Below are positions 17,773 through 28,005 of a DNA stretch of 57,396 nt, piece after piece. The notes beneath the pieces are model-generated. The model searched no databases. It saw only the letters and a program-made list of their open reading frames with translations, and had not been told where the DNA came from. Every line of letters starts with the position of its first letter. The first letter of the stretch is position 1. This DNA is from Sergeia podlipaevii (taxonomy: Eukaryota; Euglenozoa; Kinetoplastea; Trypanosomatida; Trypanosomatidae): positions 1 to 57,396 of the forward strand of contig JASANZ010002158.1 of assembly GCA_030849805.1 (NCBI GenBank). Direction: 5' to 3'. A program made the translations under genes and the position numbers.

Positions 17773-19851
17773 CTACATACGCTCAGCAGTCTCGATATTG
17801 AGGATATCAAGCGTCTGCTTGAGAGTAATGCGAGTCAGTTCGATTAGGCACAGGCGGCTATTCTGGAGTGGGTCGCCGACCACCTTGCAGTTCTGGAAGA
17901 AGTCGGAGAAGCAAGACATGAGCTCATACGCGAAGTCAGTGAGGTGGTGAGGAAAGAGATCATCCACAGTCTTGGCGATCACGGCCTGAAAGCGGAAGCA
18001 GCAAAGCGCCAGCTTCTTCTCCTGCGGTGTTTCCAGAGAAATGGACTCCACCTTAAGGAGCTCCTCATCGGACACCTCCGCCTTGCGCTTGATGGAACAA
18101 ATGCGGGCGTACTGGTAAAGGAGGAACACAGCAGTGTTACCAGACATGTCAAGCATTTTATCGTAGTTGAAGGCGTAGTCGCTTGTGCGGCTCTGCTTAA
18201 GATCAAAGTACTTGATGGCGCCGATACCAATAATGTTTGACAGACGAGTCATTTCCTCCTCGGAGTGGCCCTGCGCGCGGTCGCCACCCTCGCGCTCCAT
18301 TAGAATGGCAAGAGAGCGCTCCACCGCCTCGTCGAGCAGGTCCTTCAGCTTTGCGGTCTCACCAGAGCGCGTCTTAATCTTCTTTCCGTCCGCACCGGTC
18401 ACGAGGCCAAAGCCGGCGTGGTCCCAGGTAGCATTGTCCAGCCAGTGCATATCCTGCGCCACCTGCGCGCACATGCGGAAGTGTTCGTACTGGCCGACAT
18501 CGGTGCAGTAGATAACGCGGTCAAGCTTCTCAAGAATGAAGCGGTGATACATGGCGGCAAGATCAGTCGTGTCGTACGTGTAACCTCCGTCGCTCTTGCG
18601 CACCATGAGAGGGAAGGAGAAGCGGGGCACGGTGATGGAGTCGCCATCGATGATGCCGGCCTCCTCAAATACATCCTTGAAGAGAGGATCGAGCTCCTTG
18701 TTGTACATGGGGGCGAGCTGGCTAACGAGCTTATCGATGTCCATGCGGATATCAAACTGAGCCCAAGGCTTGGTCTCCTTCTTGGAAAGCACCACCACTT
18801 CCGCGCCTTCCTCGCCGGTGAGAATGCTCGCCTTCTTCATGGCAGCAATGAGGTTGGGGTGATAGAAGGGGCCGCTACGCGTCTGTCTAGCCAAGTGCTG
18901 GGACGCCAGCTTCGCCATGTCGCGTGCATCCAGGCTGGCGATCTTTTTCTGCTCCTTACTGATCACAAGAAGCGCACCATCGCTTTCCTCAGTAAGGCCC
19001 GCTGCCTGAAGCTTCTCCACCGTCTCAGCAAGGAGAGGATTGTAGAAGCTCTCACCACGCTCCACAATGCGAGCACCAAGGCGCTCGTAGATGGCGTCAA
19101 ACTCCTTGCGAGATACGTCGCAGATGAAGGTCCACGCACGGATGGAGTCCTCTTCATGTGCCTGCAGCTTGACCACCTCGAGGCGAGCCAGCTCCTTAAA
19201 CTCCTCATCCTCATCGAAGCACTTCTTGGCTGCGCGGTAGAAGCCGGTGAGATCGGAAATATCAGGAGGGTTGGTGAGGAAGTCAGAGAAGTTGCGCTTC
19301 ATGTACAGGATCAGCATGCCAAAAGCAGTGCCCCAGTCGCCAACGTGGTTGATACGCTCCACGTCGTGGCGGCAGAACTCCAAGAGGCGGCAAACGGTCT
19401 CACCAATGATGGTGGAGCGCAGGTGGCCCACGTGCATCTCCTTGGCAATATTTGGAGAGGAGAAGTCAACTAGCACGTGCTTGTGGGGGAGAGCAGGAGG
19501 CTGCACCCCCTCGGCAAGCACCTGGCAAACCATACCAGCCGCCCACTCAGTACGAATGCTCACATTGATGAAACCCTTGGCAGTAGGCTCAAATTCGGCA
19601 ATAAGGTCGTTCGGCTCCAGGTGCTTCTTAAGCTCCTCACCAACCATCTGTGGGCTCATCTTAATGGGAGGCTGCTGTTGAGAAAGCGCCTTGGCGAGAC
19701 CCATGGCGTTATTGCACTGATACTCGCTCACCTTTCCGAGCGTGATCAGGGGCTCAGGAGCTGGCACATGTGGGAATGCCCTAACGATAGTGGCACAAAT
19801 GATGTCCTTGAGTGCCTGCTCAATGTTAGCATGCTTGACAATGTTGGACAT
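17773..19851 (-). CDS. Arginyl-tRNA synthetase, cytosolic type
   Basis: A 692-residue class I synthetase that charges tRNA-Arg. The ATG at 19851 (MSNIVKHANIEQALKD) is preferred over an upstream in-frame ATG that would add a Phe-rich leader encoded by a polypyrimidine tract. The ArgRS-specific N-terminal domain covers residues 1-110. HVGH at 140-143 is the ATP signature, preceded by VDFSSPNIAKEMH. The KMSKS loop is replaced by GKKIKTRSGETAKL, the usual form in this family. The DALR anticodon-binding domain follows, with NTAVFLLYQYARICS, and the protein ends LNIETAERM as is typical. Length matches the family. No mitochondrial presequence is evident, though kinetoplastid synthetases often serve both compartments. 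Confidence 0.96.
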   Translation of the reverse strand: MSNIVKHANIEQALKDIICATIVRAFPHVPAPEPLITLGKVSEYQCNNAMGLAKALSQQQPPIKMSPQMVGEELKKHLEPNDLIAEFEPTAKGFINVSIRTEWAAGMVCQVLAEGVQPPALPHKHVLVDFSSPNIAKEMHVGHLRSTIIGETVCRLLEFCRHDVERINHVGDWGTAFGMLILYMKRNFSDFLTNPPDISDLTGFYRAAKKCFDEDEEFKELARLEVVKLQAHEEDSIRAWTFICDVSRKEFDAIYERLGARIVERGESFYNPLLAETVEKLQAAGLTEESDGALLVISKEQKKIASLDARDMAKLASQHLARQTRSGPFYHPNLIAAMKKASILTGEEGAEVVVLSKKETKPWAQFDIRMDIDKLVSQLAPMYNKELDPLFKDVFEEAGIIDGDSITVPRFSFPLMVRKSDGGYTYDTTDLAAMYHRFILEKLDRVIYCTDVGQYEHFRMCAQVAQDMHWLDNATWDHAGFGLVTGADGKKIKTRSGETAKLKDLLDEAVERSLAILMEREGGDRAQGHSEEEMTRLSNIIGIGAIKYFDLKQSRTSDYAFNYDKMLDMSGNTAVFLLYQYARICSIKRKAEVSDEELLKVESISLETPQEKKLALCCFRFQAVIAKTVDDLFPHHLTDFAYELMSCFSDFFQNCKVVGDPLQNSRLCLIELTRITLKQTLDILNIETAERM

Positions 19852-21417
19852 TTTTGCTTTTTTAAAAAAATAAAAGACCAAGAAAAACAAATGTGTGCTC
19901 ACGTGACAGGACTGTGACTCCCTCCTTTACTATTTGTTCTTTCTTAAGGGAAAGTTGTATTTTGTAAATGTAGAGCATACATTTTTTTTTTTAGAAAATA
20001 AAATGGTACATGAGGAAAAAAAGAAAAAAGAAAACGAGAGATACAAAGGGGCAGCAATCTTTGTCTAAGTCCAGATACAAAAGAAAAGACACACACACAC
20101 AAAAAAAAAAAAAATAGAACAGCACCTAAACTCCACAAGGTATACCAAGATGAAGCTTTGGGTGTAAATCCATTTGCCAAGGCTTCACATGAGTCCACTC
20201 AATCACTTCACCAGCACGAAAAGAGAAAAAAAAAAGAGGAAAGGCCAAAAAAGATGCCTCTACCTTTTCTTGCGTGCATGCATGTATGGTGGTGCTGGTG
20301 ATAGGTCAGTATTGACACAGATTTTTTTTTTTTACTTTTGCATATTGCTTTGATTAAGTCATTCGTTTGTTTGATTTTTTTCATATAACAATAGGCAAGA
20401 GCTGAGGTGGCGCACACATTGCAAGTCTAGAGAAAAATGTGTAGGCGATGACGACCAGACAAAAAAACAAGTTCAGGTGTGGTATATGTAAGAGGGAAGG
20501 ATAATGTGCATTCCCCCTTATCGGTTTGCCTCCGTTCATAAAAATAGCAATGTTCATGAACAAGCAAGCACACACACACACGCCACACTCCTGTGCATTT
20601 CCTCCTCAACCTTTCACACTAAAACTTAGTGAACATATCCCTTTCTCACCCAATCTCCCGAACTCAAAAACGCTGAATACCTAGATGGAAGGAAAGACAA
20701 GAAAAAAAAAAGCTGGTGGTCTGTGCATGTGCACATGCGTTCCCCTCGAATGCTTTCGAAAAAAGGGTAAAAGAAAGCACACACACACAAAGAAGAAAAA
20801 TCAAAAAAATGGAAAAAGAGTCCATACGAAATGAAGCACGTGCAAATGGGGGGATATACTATGGCAATAAAAGCCTGGCATTCATTCATTCTCTTCTTGT
20901 TGTCATCATCATTTGACTCTCTTACTCCTCCCTTTTCGTTTATCTTTTCTCTCTTTCTCTCTCTATCTCCAAAGTTATTTTAGCTGCGCAAACAAAAAAA
21001 CCGTTACGCATTGCTTTCTTTTCATTTCCACCTCTCCTCCTTGACACTTTGTTTGTGTTGTTGTTGATTTATAAGAACAAAAAAAAAGTAAAAAATAATA
21101 ATAAACTGTAAAACTGATATAATAGTGTTCTCGCCGCCTCCTTCTCCCTTTGTTGCCGCTGCTACTAACCACAGTTTCAAAATGTTAACGTTGAAAGAGT
21201 CAAGTCATTATGCTCTCAAAGAAATCAACAGGGGAAAAAAAGAGTGAGAAGAAAGGGCTATGACCACCACATCACGATAAAGCAGCTGGCCCTTCACTAT
21301 ATATAATATATTTTTCTTCCGCCTCTCCGCCTCTCCCTCACAACACAATGCAGAAGCACACACAAAAAAAGTCTGTTTCCTTTCGCTGCAGATGTATGGA
21401 TGTGCGGTAAAAGCTAT
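19852..21417. other. Intergenic spacer
   Basis: About 1.57 kb of AT-rich DNA with A-runs, (CA)n at about 20087-20100, 20571-20582 and 20778-20789, and a purine-rich segment. No supported gene; short ORFs are low complexity. It should hold the 3' UTR of the SAM/CCCH/KH gene and the ArgRS 5' UTR, with a likely acceptor AG near 19857-19858. Confidence 0.5.
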
Positions 21418-23034
21418 TTAGTGGGGCTTGTTGAAAGTCTTCGGCTGCTTAGGCTTCTTGTCGTTGATGTGCTCGCGCCAGTTGTCGAGAGGCTCGGCAT
21501 CAGCAGGAGTCAGAGGCTCGGCATGGGTATCGTACGACATAGCCACGGCGGTGCTGCGGAAGTTCTCGTCGTCCAGGAACTTCTCAAAGTGCACGTTCTT
21601 CTCAAGCTCGCGGAAAGCGTGCTCGTCGTAGGTGCTGACGCACAGGAAGGAGGCACCGATGGTGCCGTGGCGTCCAGCTACGAGAGACTGCAAGACGTAG
21701 AATTCCTCAGTGCGGGGGACAGAGAAGTTGATGACAAGATTAACGTACGGGATGACCGTCTTTCGGGCAAGCTTGGCGTAATCCTCGTTGGTGACGAGAA
21801 GGCGCTGCTTCACGCCGTTCTCATTCTCGACACCCTTCTTGAACTTCTCTAGGGCCTCCATGCGCTCCTCCTTCGTCATCTGACGGTACAGGAAGAGGGG
21901 TTCAACACCGTTGAAGTAGCGAGCAATACGAGCGGCGCCTTTGCTCATCTCAGCTACGCGCTTCTGATCACAGAAGAGAATAGCCTGCACTCCCTTGAGC
22001 TGAGAAACAATCTTACTCACAATCTCGAGCTTATCCTTGTCACTGGTGCTAGTGTTCATGTAAAAGTGCCGCACCTCCTGTGGGGCAACAAAGCGAAAGC
22101 TTGAGATGACACTCTTGAGAATAGCATCAGACAGATGGCGTGGAGTATCCTTGTTCTTGGTGTTACATGCGCACAGAAGTTTTGCAGCGTTGGTGTTGGC
22201 TTCAAGCTCGTTCACCGCGTACTGAAGGCGGTGTTTCTGCTGCTCCTCCTTCTTCACACCTACGGCCTGTTGAACCATCTCCTTGGCGCGAAGCACCGAC
22301 TCGAGGGTATCGCCGTACAGACGGATTGTAAAGCTCTCGGTGGACTCATCCACGCGGTCAAAGCGCTCGTTGTACGTCTTGCACGTCTCATTAATTTGCT
22401 TCAGCCGAGCACCCTGCACACCAAGCAGAAACTTGACGCGCTCGGACGGGATAATGCACTCCTCACAAAACTCGTGGCGCGCAGCAAGGTCCTCGCCGGT
22501 GCGGACGGGAGGGGTGCTCTCGGGCAAGTCTTGCAGACGCCCGCGCATGCTCTCGTCGTGGCTATAATGGCAACTGTCACCGTACTTGCAGCCCTCTTCA
22601 CTGAAGTGGTGGCGGCAAGGACGCATGTTGGCATTCATGTTGTTGTTGTTGTTGTTGTTGTTGTTGCTGTTGTTGCCTCCACGGCCTCCGCGACCACCGC
22701 GGCCACCACGGCCACCACGGCCGCGACCACCGCGCTCGCCGCCACCACCCATGCCCTCATCCCCATTGCCGCGTATGAAGTCATTGTCGGCGTTGCGAGG
22801 AGGGTGCTGCTGACCACCAGAAGCGGGCTGGCGACGAGCCTGGGCGTTACCACGATTGCTGATCACTTCCATAAGTGTCTTGCGGTCCTCCTCATTCGGC
22901 AGAGCCTCGCTGAGTTGCTCCTGAGAAAGCTTGCGCAGACTCAGAATACGATCAATACCAAGCTTCTTGAAGTAGGGGACAGCATCGACGAAGCCGAGGC
23001 GCAACAAAAGGGATTCTACTGCGTTGTTAGACAT
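21418..23034 (-). CDS. SAM/CCCH/KH RNA-binding protein with degenerate half-helicase
   Basis: A 538-residue protein from an ATG at 23034. Residues about 8-60 resemble a SAM domain (PYFKKLGIDRILSLRKLSQE). An RGG box (RGGRGRGGRGG) and poly-Asn occupy about 95-135. A CCCH finger follows, with C-X8-C-X5-C-X3-H spacing (CRHHFSEEGCKYGDSCHYSH). A KH-like domain has the loop FLLGVQGARLKQI. From about residue 310 the sequence resembles RecA2 of DEAD-box helicases: AILFCDQKRVAEM (motif IV-like), VINFSVPRTEEFYVLQSL (motif V-like). The position of HRxGRxxR reads VAGRHG. There is no RecA1, Walker A or DEAD box. It should bind RNA without unwinding it, and may act in mRNA stability or translation, which carry most gene regulation in kinetoplastids. 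Confidence 0.88.
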   Translation of the reverse strand: MSNNAVESLLLRLGFVDAVPYFKKLGIDRILSLRKLSQEQLSEALPNEEDRKTLMEVISNRGNAQARRQPASGGQQHPPRNADNDFIRGNGDEGMGGGGERGGRGRGGRGGRGGRGGRGGNNSNNNNNNNNNMNANMRPCRHHFSEEGCKYGDSCHYSHDESMRGRLQDLPESTPPVRTGEDLAARHEFCEECIIPSERVKFLLGVQGARLKQINETCKTYNERFDRVDESTESFTIRLYGDTLESVLRAKEMVQQAVGVKKEEQQKHRLQYAVNELEANTNAAKLLCACNTKNKDTPRHLSDAILKSVISSFRFVAPQEVRHFYMNTSTSDKDKLEIVSKIVSQLKGVQAILFCDQKRVAEMSKGAARIARYFNGVEPLFLYRQMTKEERMEALEKFKKGVENENGVKQRLLVTNEDYAKLARKTVIPYVNLVINFSVPRTEEFYVLQSLVAGRHGTIGASFLCVSTYDEHAFRELEKNVHFEKFLDDENFRSTAVAMSYDTHAEPLTPADAEPLDNWREHINDKKPKQPKTFNKPH

Positions 23035-23659
23035 TGCTTCGAGCCCTCTTTTATATAAATATATATATATATATTTCTTTGCTTTCCTTGTAGCTGTTGA
23101 TTGTTATGCTTGGACTTTGAAAGCAAATATAAATGACTTCTTTCGTTCTTTTTCTTAGTACTGTATAGGGCTGAATAAAAATACTAGATTATGCTTTCTT
23201 TTCGTTCAGCAACAAGAAATAAGTTATAAATGAACAACTGATTGACTATGCATATTATCAAATAATAGTAAAAAAGTTCATTATGTATAAAATGGAAAAA
23301 AAAATGAGTAAAAACAAAGTAAAGAGCAGCAAAGGCAAGTAGTACATGCGGGGGAAAAAAAAATACGAACAAATGACAAAAATAACTATTATCATTAGAG
23401 ACTTGTGCGAATGGCAAGCCCGTCAGTTTAGTTTTCGGATAAATTGTTATTGCAAAGGCAAACGTAACGCGTTGCTGGTCGGTGTAGCATGCACACACAC
23501 ACAAAAAAAAAAAAAATAAGAATAATAACAAAATGTTAGGTACTGTACAATAGTATGGCGACCTTACAGGCAGACACCAATAATAATAGTATCAATAGTA
23601 GTAATAATAATACAGTAAACCGCGTGCCGTCGTCTATTGTGCATTCACTGGCGCCGAGT
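23035..23659. other. Intergenic spacer
   Basis: AT-rich. Contains TA repeats at about 23060-23072 and a (CA)n followed by an A-run at about 23491-23516. I see no gene. Confidence 0.5.
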
Positions 23660-24553
23660 TCACTGTGGGAGTTTTGACTGTGCCACTGACAGACTTTTCT
23701 TCGTGGCTTTCTTATGTTCAAAGACCAGCGTCCACTTTAGCTCATCCATCACCAGGTTTTCACCATATGACCCATATTGAGCATCTGCAAGACGAGTTCC
23801 CACTACATCACTATTGCAGTGGCACACCTGCAGCAGGACCGTCTTACACCACCGAAGAATGTCCTCACAGACGTGGATGCGTTCCTCGCAGCCCTGCTTA
23901 CCGATAGTACCTGATATTGCACCAAGGACGCAGATGGACTTGCTATGTCTCTTCTTGCTGTCCTTCAGTTCACCGGCAAAGCGGAGGGCATTGCGGAATG
24001 TGTTGAGAAGCACCTGAATGCCATCACGCTGCGCGATCAGCTCGGCATTTGCGTCATCCAGCATTGCCAGTGAGTGAAGGGCAAAAGAACCGCCAAGAAG
24101 CACATCCAAGGAGCCAGGGTGCTCTTCCATGGAGGAAAGCACGTAAGGAATGCAAGGACGCAGCATCTGTCTCGCAACGCCCTGGCTGGACGAAAGTGTG
24201 CTGACAAGATCAAAAAGATAGTAAAGTGTCTCTGTTGAAAGCTCAGCATGTTGCTGTAGTATCAAGACACACGTGCCAGGAATGCCATAATGGATCGTCA
24301 GTAAGCGGTTCTCGTCCGAGAGGCAAATATTAGCCAAAAATATGAAGACGGCACGGGTGGCTGGAGAGGTTGCGGAAAGAAAATCGAGTAGGTCAGTGCA
24401 GAGGCTCATACATTCTTCATTCAGGCGCGGAGGCGTGGTGCTCATGCTCAGCGCGGCTTCCTCTAGTTCGCGGGCAGTCTGACGACACACCGCGTCTTCG
24501 CCATTGGTGCCAAAAATAAGCAACTTGTTCAAAAGAGCAATGTATTCGTCCAT
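23660..24553 (-). CDS. Hypothetical protein, possible ARM/HEAT-like helical repeats
   Basis: A 297-residue protein from the first ATG of the frame at 24553 (MDEYIALLNKLLIFGTNGED). It is alpha-helical throughout, with successive Leu-rich helices such as LCTDLLDFLS, TRAVFIFLANICLS, TLYYLFDLVSTLSS and LGGSFALHSLAMLDDANAEL. This pattern is what ARM or HEAT solenoids look like, and QRDGIQVLLNTFRNAL fits the third helix of an ARM repeat. No enzymatic motif is seen. A protein-interaction scaffold is a reasonable guess only. Confidence 0.78.
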   Translation of the reverse strand: MDEYIALLNKLLIFGTNGEDAVCRQTARELEEAALSMSTTPPRLNEECMSLCTDLLDFLSATSPATRAVFIFLANICLSDENRLLTIHYGIPGTCVLILQQHAELSTETLYYLFDLVSTLSSSQGVARQMLRPCIPYVLSSMEEHPGSLDVLLGGSFALHSLAMLDDANAELIAQRDGIQVLLNTFRNALRFAGELKDSKKRHSKSICVLGAISGTIGKQGCEERIHVCEDILRWCKTVLLQVCHCNSDVVGTRLADAQYGSYGENLVMDELKWTLVFEHKKATKKSLSVAQSKLPQ

Positions 24554-25126
24554 GCTGAACTTGACTGGCGACTTCAATGTCTTTGACTCTCTCTCTCTCC
24601 TTATATAAATTTATGTGTGTGTATGTGAGCTGTGAATGTTCTTGACGTTGGTGCTGCGCTAAGTATCTAGTAACCACGATAACAGCGCAGTACTACATGG
24701 TAGCAGTAGAAACCAATGCACACACAAAAAAGAAAAAAAAAATTAGAAGCAAAAAGAGACAAAGAAAAAAAGGAAGATGCACACCTTTGGAGGTCCAGCT
24801 TAAAGAAAAAGAAAGAATTGGAAAAAAAAACTGTTGAGTAACGTGGGAGTGGGAGTTACACAACCCTGCGCATGAAGAATAGTCGGGTTCAGGCCCCCCT
24901 CCCAAAGAAAAAGTGTGGCGGTGCTCACTAGGCCAGATAATAAGGACCTGTATATATAGGTAAATGATACTTTTGGCAAAAAGAAAAAAATCACAGCTGT
25001 TTACATTCATCTTCTAGCACACTCTCCTTCTTCTTTTCTCCTCCTCTTTAAAAAAAAAAAAAAAAAAAGAAAAAGTGAAAGAAAATCATTGCGACATCAA
25101 CAACAACAAAAAAAAATCGCGTTCCT
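24554..25126. other. Intergenic spacer
   Basis: AT-rich, with an A-run of about 18 near 25050-25068. A short stretch near 24885-24900 (GGGTTCAGGCCCCCC) superficially recalls a tRNA T-arm but does not pair properly. No gene seen. Confidence 0.5.
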
Positions 25127-26332
25127 TTACATACCATATGTGGTCTCGCCAGCCTTACTGCATCCTTCGGAAATAAGAATTGTCAAGTCAGGCACCGCAC
25201 CTTCACGCCCACGTCGCTCTGTTTCAGTCGTGCAACCGCAGTGTTGTAGGCTTAGGGTGCGAAGCGTCTTCACCTCGCCCGCCAAGGTCACATTCAGAAT
25301 AGATGTGCACCCCGAATCATTCAACGGATTGCCATCAAGCACTAAAACACTAAGTGCCGATGTCAGTTGCAACCCCTTCGCAATCGCGTCTGCGCCAGCT
25401 GCTCCAATGCGGTTGTTTGCAATAATAATCTCCTCAACAGCATTCTCGCCCATTACTCGTCCTACAAGCTGAGCACATGCGTCATCAAGGCCACAATTGC
25501 TCAAGTTGAACATCTTGATGGTGTTGTTGTTGAAGAAGCCCTCCATCAGTATATGCGCGCTTCCACTCGCACCAAAACTATTCCACTCTAGATTGATCTC
25601 ACGCAAGTCTCCGTTGCGTGACAGCACCTTCGTCAGCTCTACAGCCCCCATGTAGCCAATCTTGTTGTAGCTCAGGTCAAGCTTTTGAAGTTGAATGTTC
25701 TCTGCAAGCGTCTCCGAGAATAGCGCCACATCGGAGTCTGTTAAACTGTTGTCGCGAAAAGACAGCTGCTGAAGCGTGCTGCCAGGACTCACAAGCTCGT
25801 TGATCACAGCACCACCGCGTATGCTAGGCATGCCGCTCATCGCCATCTCCACTCGCCCAAGCTGATTCACTGAGAGATCCAGCGAGGTCAAGGCGCGGGT
25901 GTCGCTCACCACACGCACAATCCCTAACGCAGCGGAAGGTCCTATATAGTTGCCTACTAGAATGAGGTTTGAGACTGTCGTGTTGACGCCAAGAGCCGCA
26001 GCGAGCGCGGTACAGCCCTTCTTTCCCAGGCCAGCAAAGGACAGATCTAGCATCTCCTTCTCCTTAGCAAGCTCCTTGGCAATGGAAACGGTAGGAAATT
26101 TCATAAATGTTGACTTGTGGATGTCGTCGCACGCATTGAGATATGCTAAACTGCCCGTTGAGTCGCTGTCAGGGTGCTGCGGCACAGGAAAAGAAAAGCG
26201 TTGCAGCTCTCGTAGCTTTTCTGCTAGAATTTCTTCTGGTGTCTTTTCAATTGGCGCTTCCTCCTCATACGCGTAAATAGTGACCTCCTCCGCCTCGCTC
26301 TCACTCACCTGGTCTTCAATGTCGTAGCCCAT
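25127..26332 (-). CDS. Leucine-rich-repeat protein, ribonuclease-inhibitor type
   Basis: A 401-residue protein from an ATG at 26332. The first 90 residues are acidic ([20 protein letters not shown]). From about residue 90 there are tandem RI-like LRRs of about 28 residues. The cores include [92 protein letters not shown] and [12 protein letters not shown]. Proteins of this type form curved binding scaffolds, and several serve in the flagellar axoneme (for example dynein regulatory complex subunits). No catalytic domain is present. The partner is unknown. Confidence 0.92.
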   Translation of the reverse strand: MGYDIEDQVSESEAEEVTIYAYEEEAPIEKTPEEILAEKLRELQRFSFPVPQHPDSDSTGSLAYLNACDDIHKSTFMKFPTVSIAKELAKEKEMLDLSFAGLGKKGCTALAAALGVNTTVSNLILVGNYIGPSAALGIVRVVSDTRALTSLDLSVNQLGRVEMAMSGMPSIRGGAVINELVSPGSTLQQLSFRDNSLTDSDVALFSETLAENIQLQKLDLSYNKIGYMGAVELTKVLSRNGDLREINLEWNSFGASGSAHILMEGFFNNNTIKMFNLSNCGLDDACAQLVGRVMGENAVEEIIIANNRIGAAGADAIAKGLQLTSALSVLVLDGNPLNDSGCTSILNVTLAGEVKTLRTLSLQHCGCTTETERRGREGAVPDLTILISEGCSKAGETTYGM

Positions 26333-26741
26333 GCTGGTTGGTCACTCAACGTCTTTGTGTGTGTGTGTATGTGTGATTGTGTGAGTATGCTTGTCTCTGG
26401 CTACTCGAATTCTATGATGCACTACTCCTTCCTAAAGGACAAGTAGGATTAAAGGCAGTAAAGCTTAAAACAATAAGCAATGAGCAGCTGGTAATGCCCC
26501 CCAACACCCTTTATATGAACAGATAAAAAATAAAGATACAAAAGGAGAAAGGAGAAAAAAAAAAAGCGAATAGCACTATAGTGGCTGCGGAGGACAGAAT
26601 TGTTTGAAAAAAATAGGCAAAAAACGCTAGCAACTGTTTCGTAAAACTACAGTGCACAAAATGAAGATGTTATTGTTATTATGTGAGGAAGAAAAAGCAT
26701 AGAAAATTCCATAGGGTGAAGAGGCATAGGCACCTCTCACC
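26333..26741. other. Intergenic spacer
   Basis: Short AT-rich spacer with a (GT)n run at about 26357-26371 next to the LRR gene start. No gene seen. Confidence 0.5.
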
Positions 26742-27422
26742 TCACCCCAGGTACGGAAGTACATGTCGTTCGCAAAACGCATCCGATGCGGCAACACCCC
26801 CTTCTAGCAGCACGACACCAATAACAGCCTTCACGCAGCTGGCAGCGTATGGATCTGGTATGCTTTGCATGCCATTAGATGAAAGCCACTGTGCCAAGCC
26901 TTTCGTCGATCTCACCTTCTCCTTAGAAAACAGATCCGTCGAGGCATCAGTAAGCACCATGCTTTCGAGTTCCCAATGTCGCCGTAGTACCGTACTCAGC
27001 GAGGTATCACTCGCGAGCATTGAAATGAGTGAGTGCATCTCATCGCGCTTGAGATCATCAAACGTGGAACATACCCAGTTGGAAACGGAACGTGCAAGCA
27101 CAGCATCCCCTAGAGGCACAAGCGGCTGCATTGTTGAAGATGCGCCATCAGCGGTTGTAAAGGTAGGATGGATGAAGGACTGGAGATAGCGTGTATAATG
27201 CACTTGCTCAAGCTCAGGAAATGTTCGACGTAGCTGACGAGACAACTCGGAAGCCCAGCGCGGAGGCGGCATGAAGGGAAGCGAGCGCGGTGGTACCTGC
27301 GGACGCTGTGCAAGCTCCAAGAACGAAAGCGTCTTCTTCTGGGCAGAGATGTCCTGTAGCACGGACAAAAGAGGTGGAATCCCAGCAGTTCCGCACAGAC
27401 GTGGCAAGGTTGACCCTAACAT
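26742..27422 (-). CDS. RNase III-like protein lacking catalytic residues
   Basis: A 226-residue protein from the first ATG of the frame at 27422 (MLGSTLPRLCGTAGIPPLLS). Residues about 85-220 follow the RNase III fold: YTRYLQSFIHPTF, then PLVPLGDAVLARSVSNWV for the signature helix, SLISMLASDTSLSTVLRRH, and PYAASCVKAVIGVVLLEGGV for the last helix. The signature glutamate before LGD is absent. In the last helix, the usual Asp and Glu align with Ser and Lys. It is therefore probably not a nuclease. Non-catalytic RNase III folds occur in mitoribosomal mL44-type proteins and in kinetoplastid editosome proteins, so mitochondrial RNA biology is the leading guess. No double-stranded-RNA-binding domain follows. 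Confidence 0.8.
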   Translation of the reverse strand: MLGSTLPRLCGTAGIPPLLSVLQDISAQKKTLSFLELAQRPQVPPRSLPFMPPPRWASELSRQLRRTFPELEQVHYTRYLQSFIHPTFTTADGASSTMQPLVPLGDAVLARSVSNWVCSTFDDLKRDEMHSLISMLASDTSLSTVLRRHWELESMVLTDASTDLFSKEKVRSTKGLAQWLSSNGMQSIPDPYAASCVKAVIGVVLLEGGVAASDAFCERHVLPYLG

Positions 27423-27703
27423 GTCATCCAATTGTCTAGTGTAAGTGGCAAAAAGTAAATAAAAAAACAAATCTTCTTTTCTTTTGAAAGCGCACGTCTA
27501 GCCGCCTTGTCCCCCTATATATATTTTTTGTTGGTTGCTCGTACGCTGTCAGTTAAATACACAGAAAATAAGAAAAAAAAAGTACGGAGAAAACAAATAA
27601 ATGCAATCAACAAAATATTATGATCATTTTTTTTTTTACATCGAAGACAAAAGAAGTTCTCTTTAAGAACAAAAGCAAAGCGATCTGCCTGCAGCACACG
27701 ACG

Positions 27704-27745
<42 letters not shown>

Positions 27746-28005
27746 ATATATATAAAGGGTATATACTAGCATTAGACGTGATAATGGTACAAGCTCTAGG
27801 AGTGAAACACAATATGTATAGATCTGCAGTATGCAGATGACCAAAGAAAAAATCCGTTATTTGTTGTTGTTGTTGTTGTTGAACATACAAAATGCAAGCA
27901 TGGTTGTTGAAAATCAGATAGTACAAAAAGAAAAGCTGCCAGAGGTCCCAGCAAATAATGATAATAGTAATAATAATAATAATAATATGTACCACTTCTC
28001 GTGAG
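27423..28005. other. Intergenic spacer with TA microsatellite
   Basis: AT-rich. Contains the (TA)n at 27707-27739, (GTT)n near 27863-27880 and (TAA/AAT)n near 27967-27986. No gene seen. Confidence 0.55.
27707..27753. repeat. (TA)n microsatellite
   Basis: A (TA)16 run to 27739, then TGTG, then a further (TA)n run. Confidence 0.9.

Noticed and set aside
18418..19473. Plus-strand 351-codon ORF
   Set aside because: It lies entirely antisense to arginyl-tRNA synthetase; long antisense frames are common opposite GC-rich kinetoplastid genes.
22135..23058. Plus-strand 307-codon ORF
   Set aside because: Antisense to the SAM/CCCH/KH gene; its Val and Ala-Thr runs are the complement of the Asn and Gly repeats.
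24880..24905. Possible tRNA T-arm (GGGTTC followed by C-run)
   Set aside because: The flanking bases do not form a T-stem, and there is no matching acceptor, D or anticodon arm.
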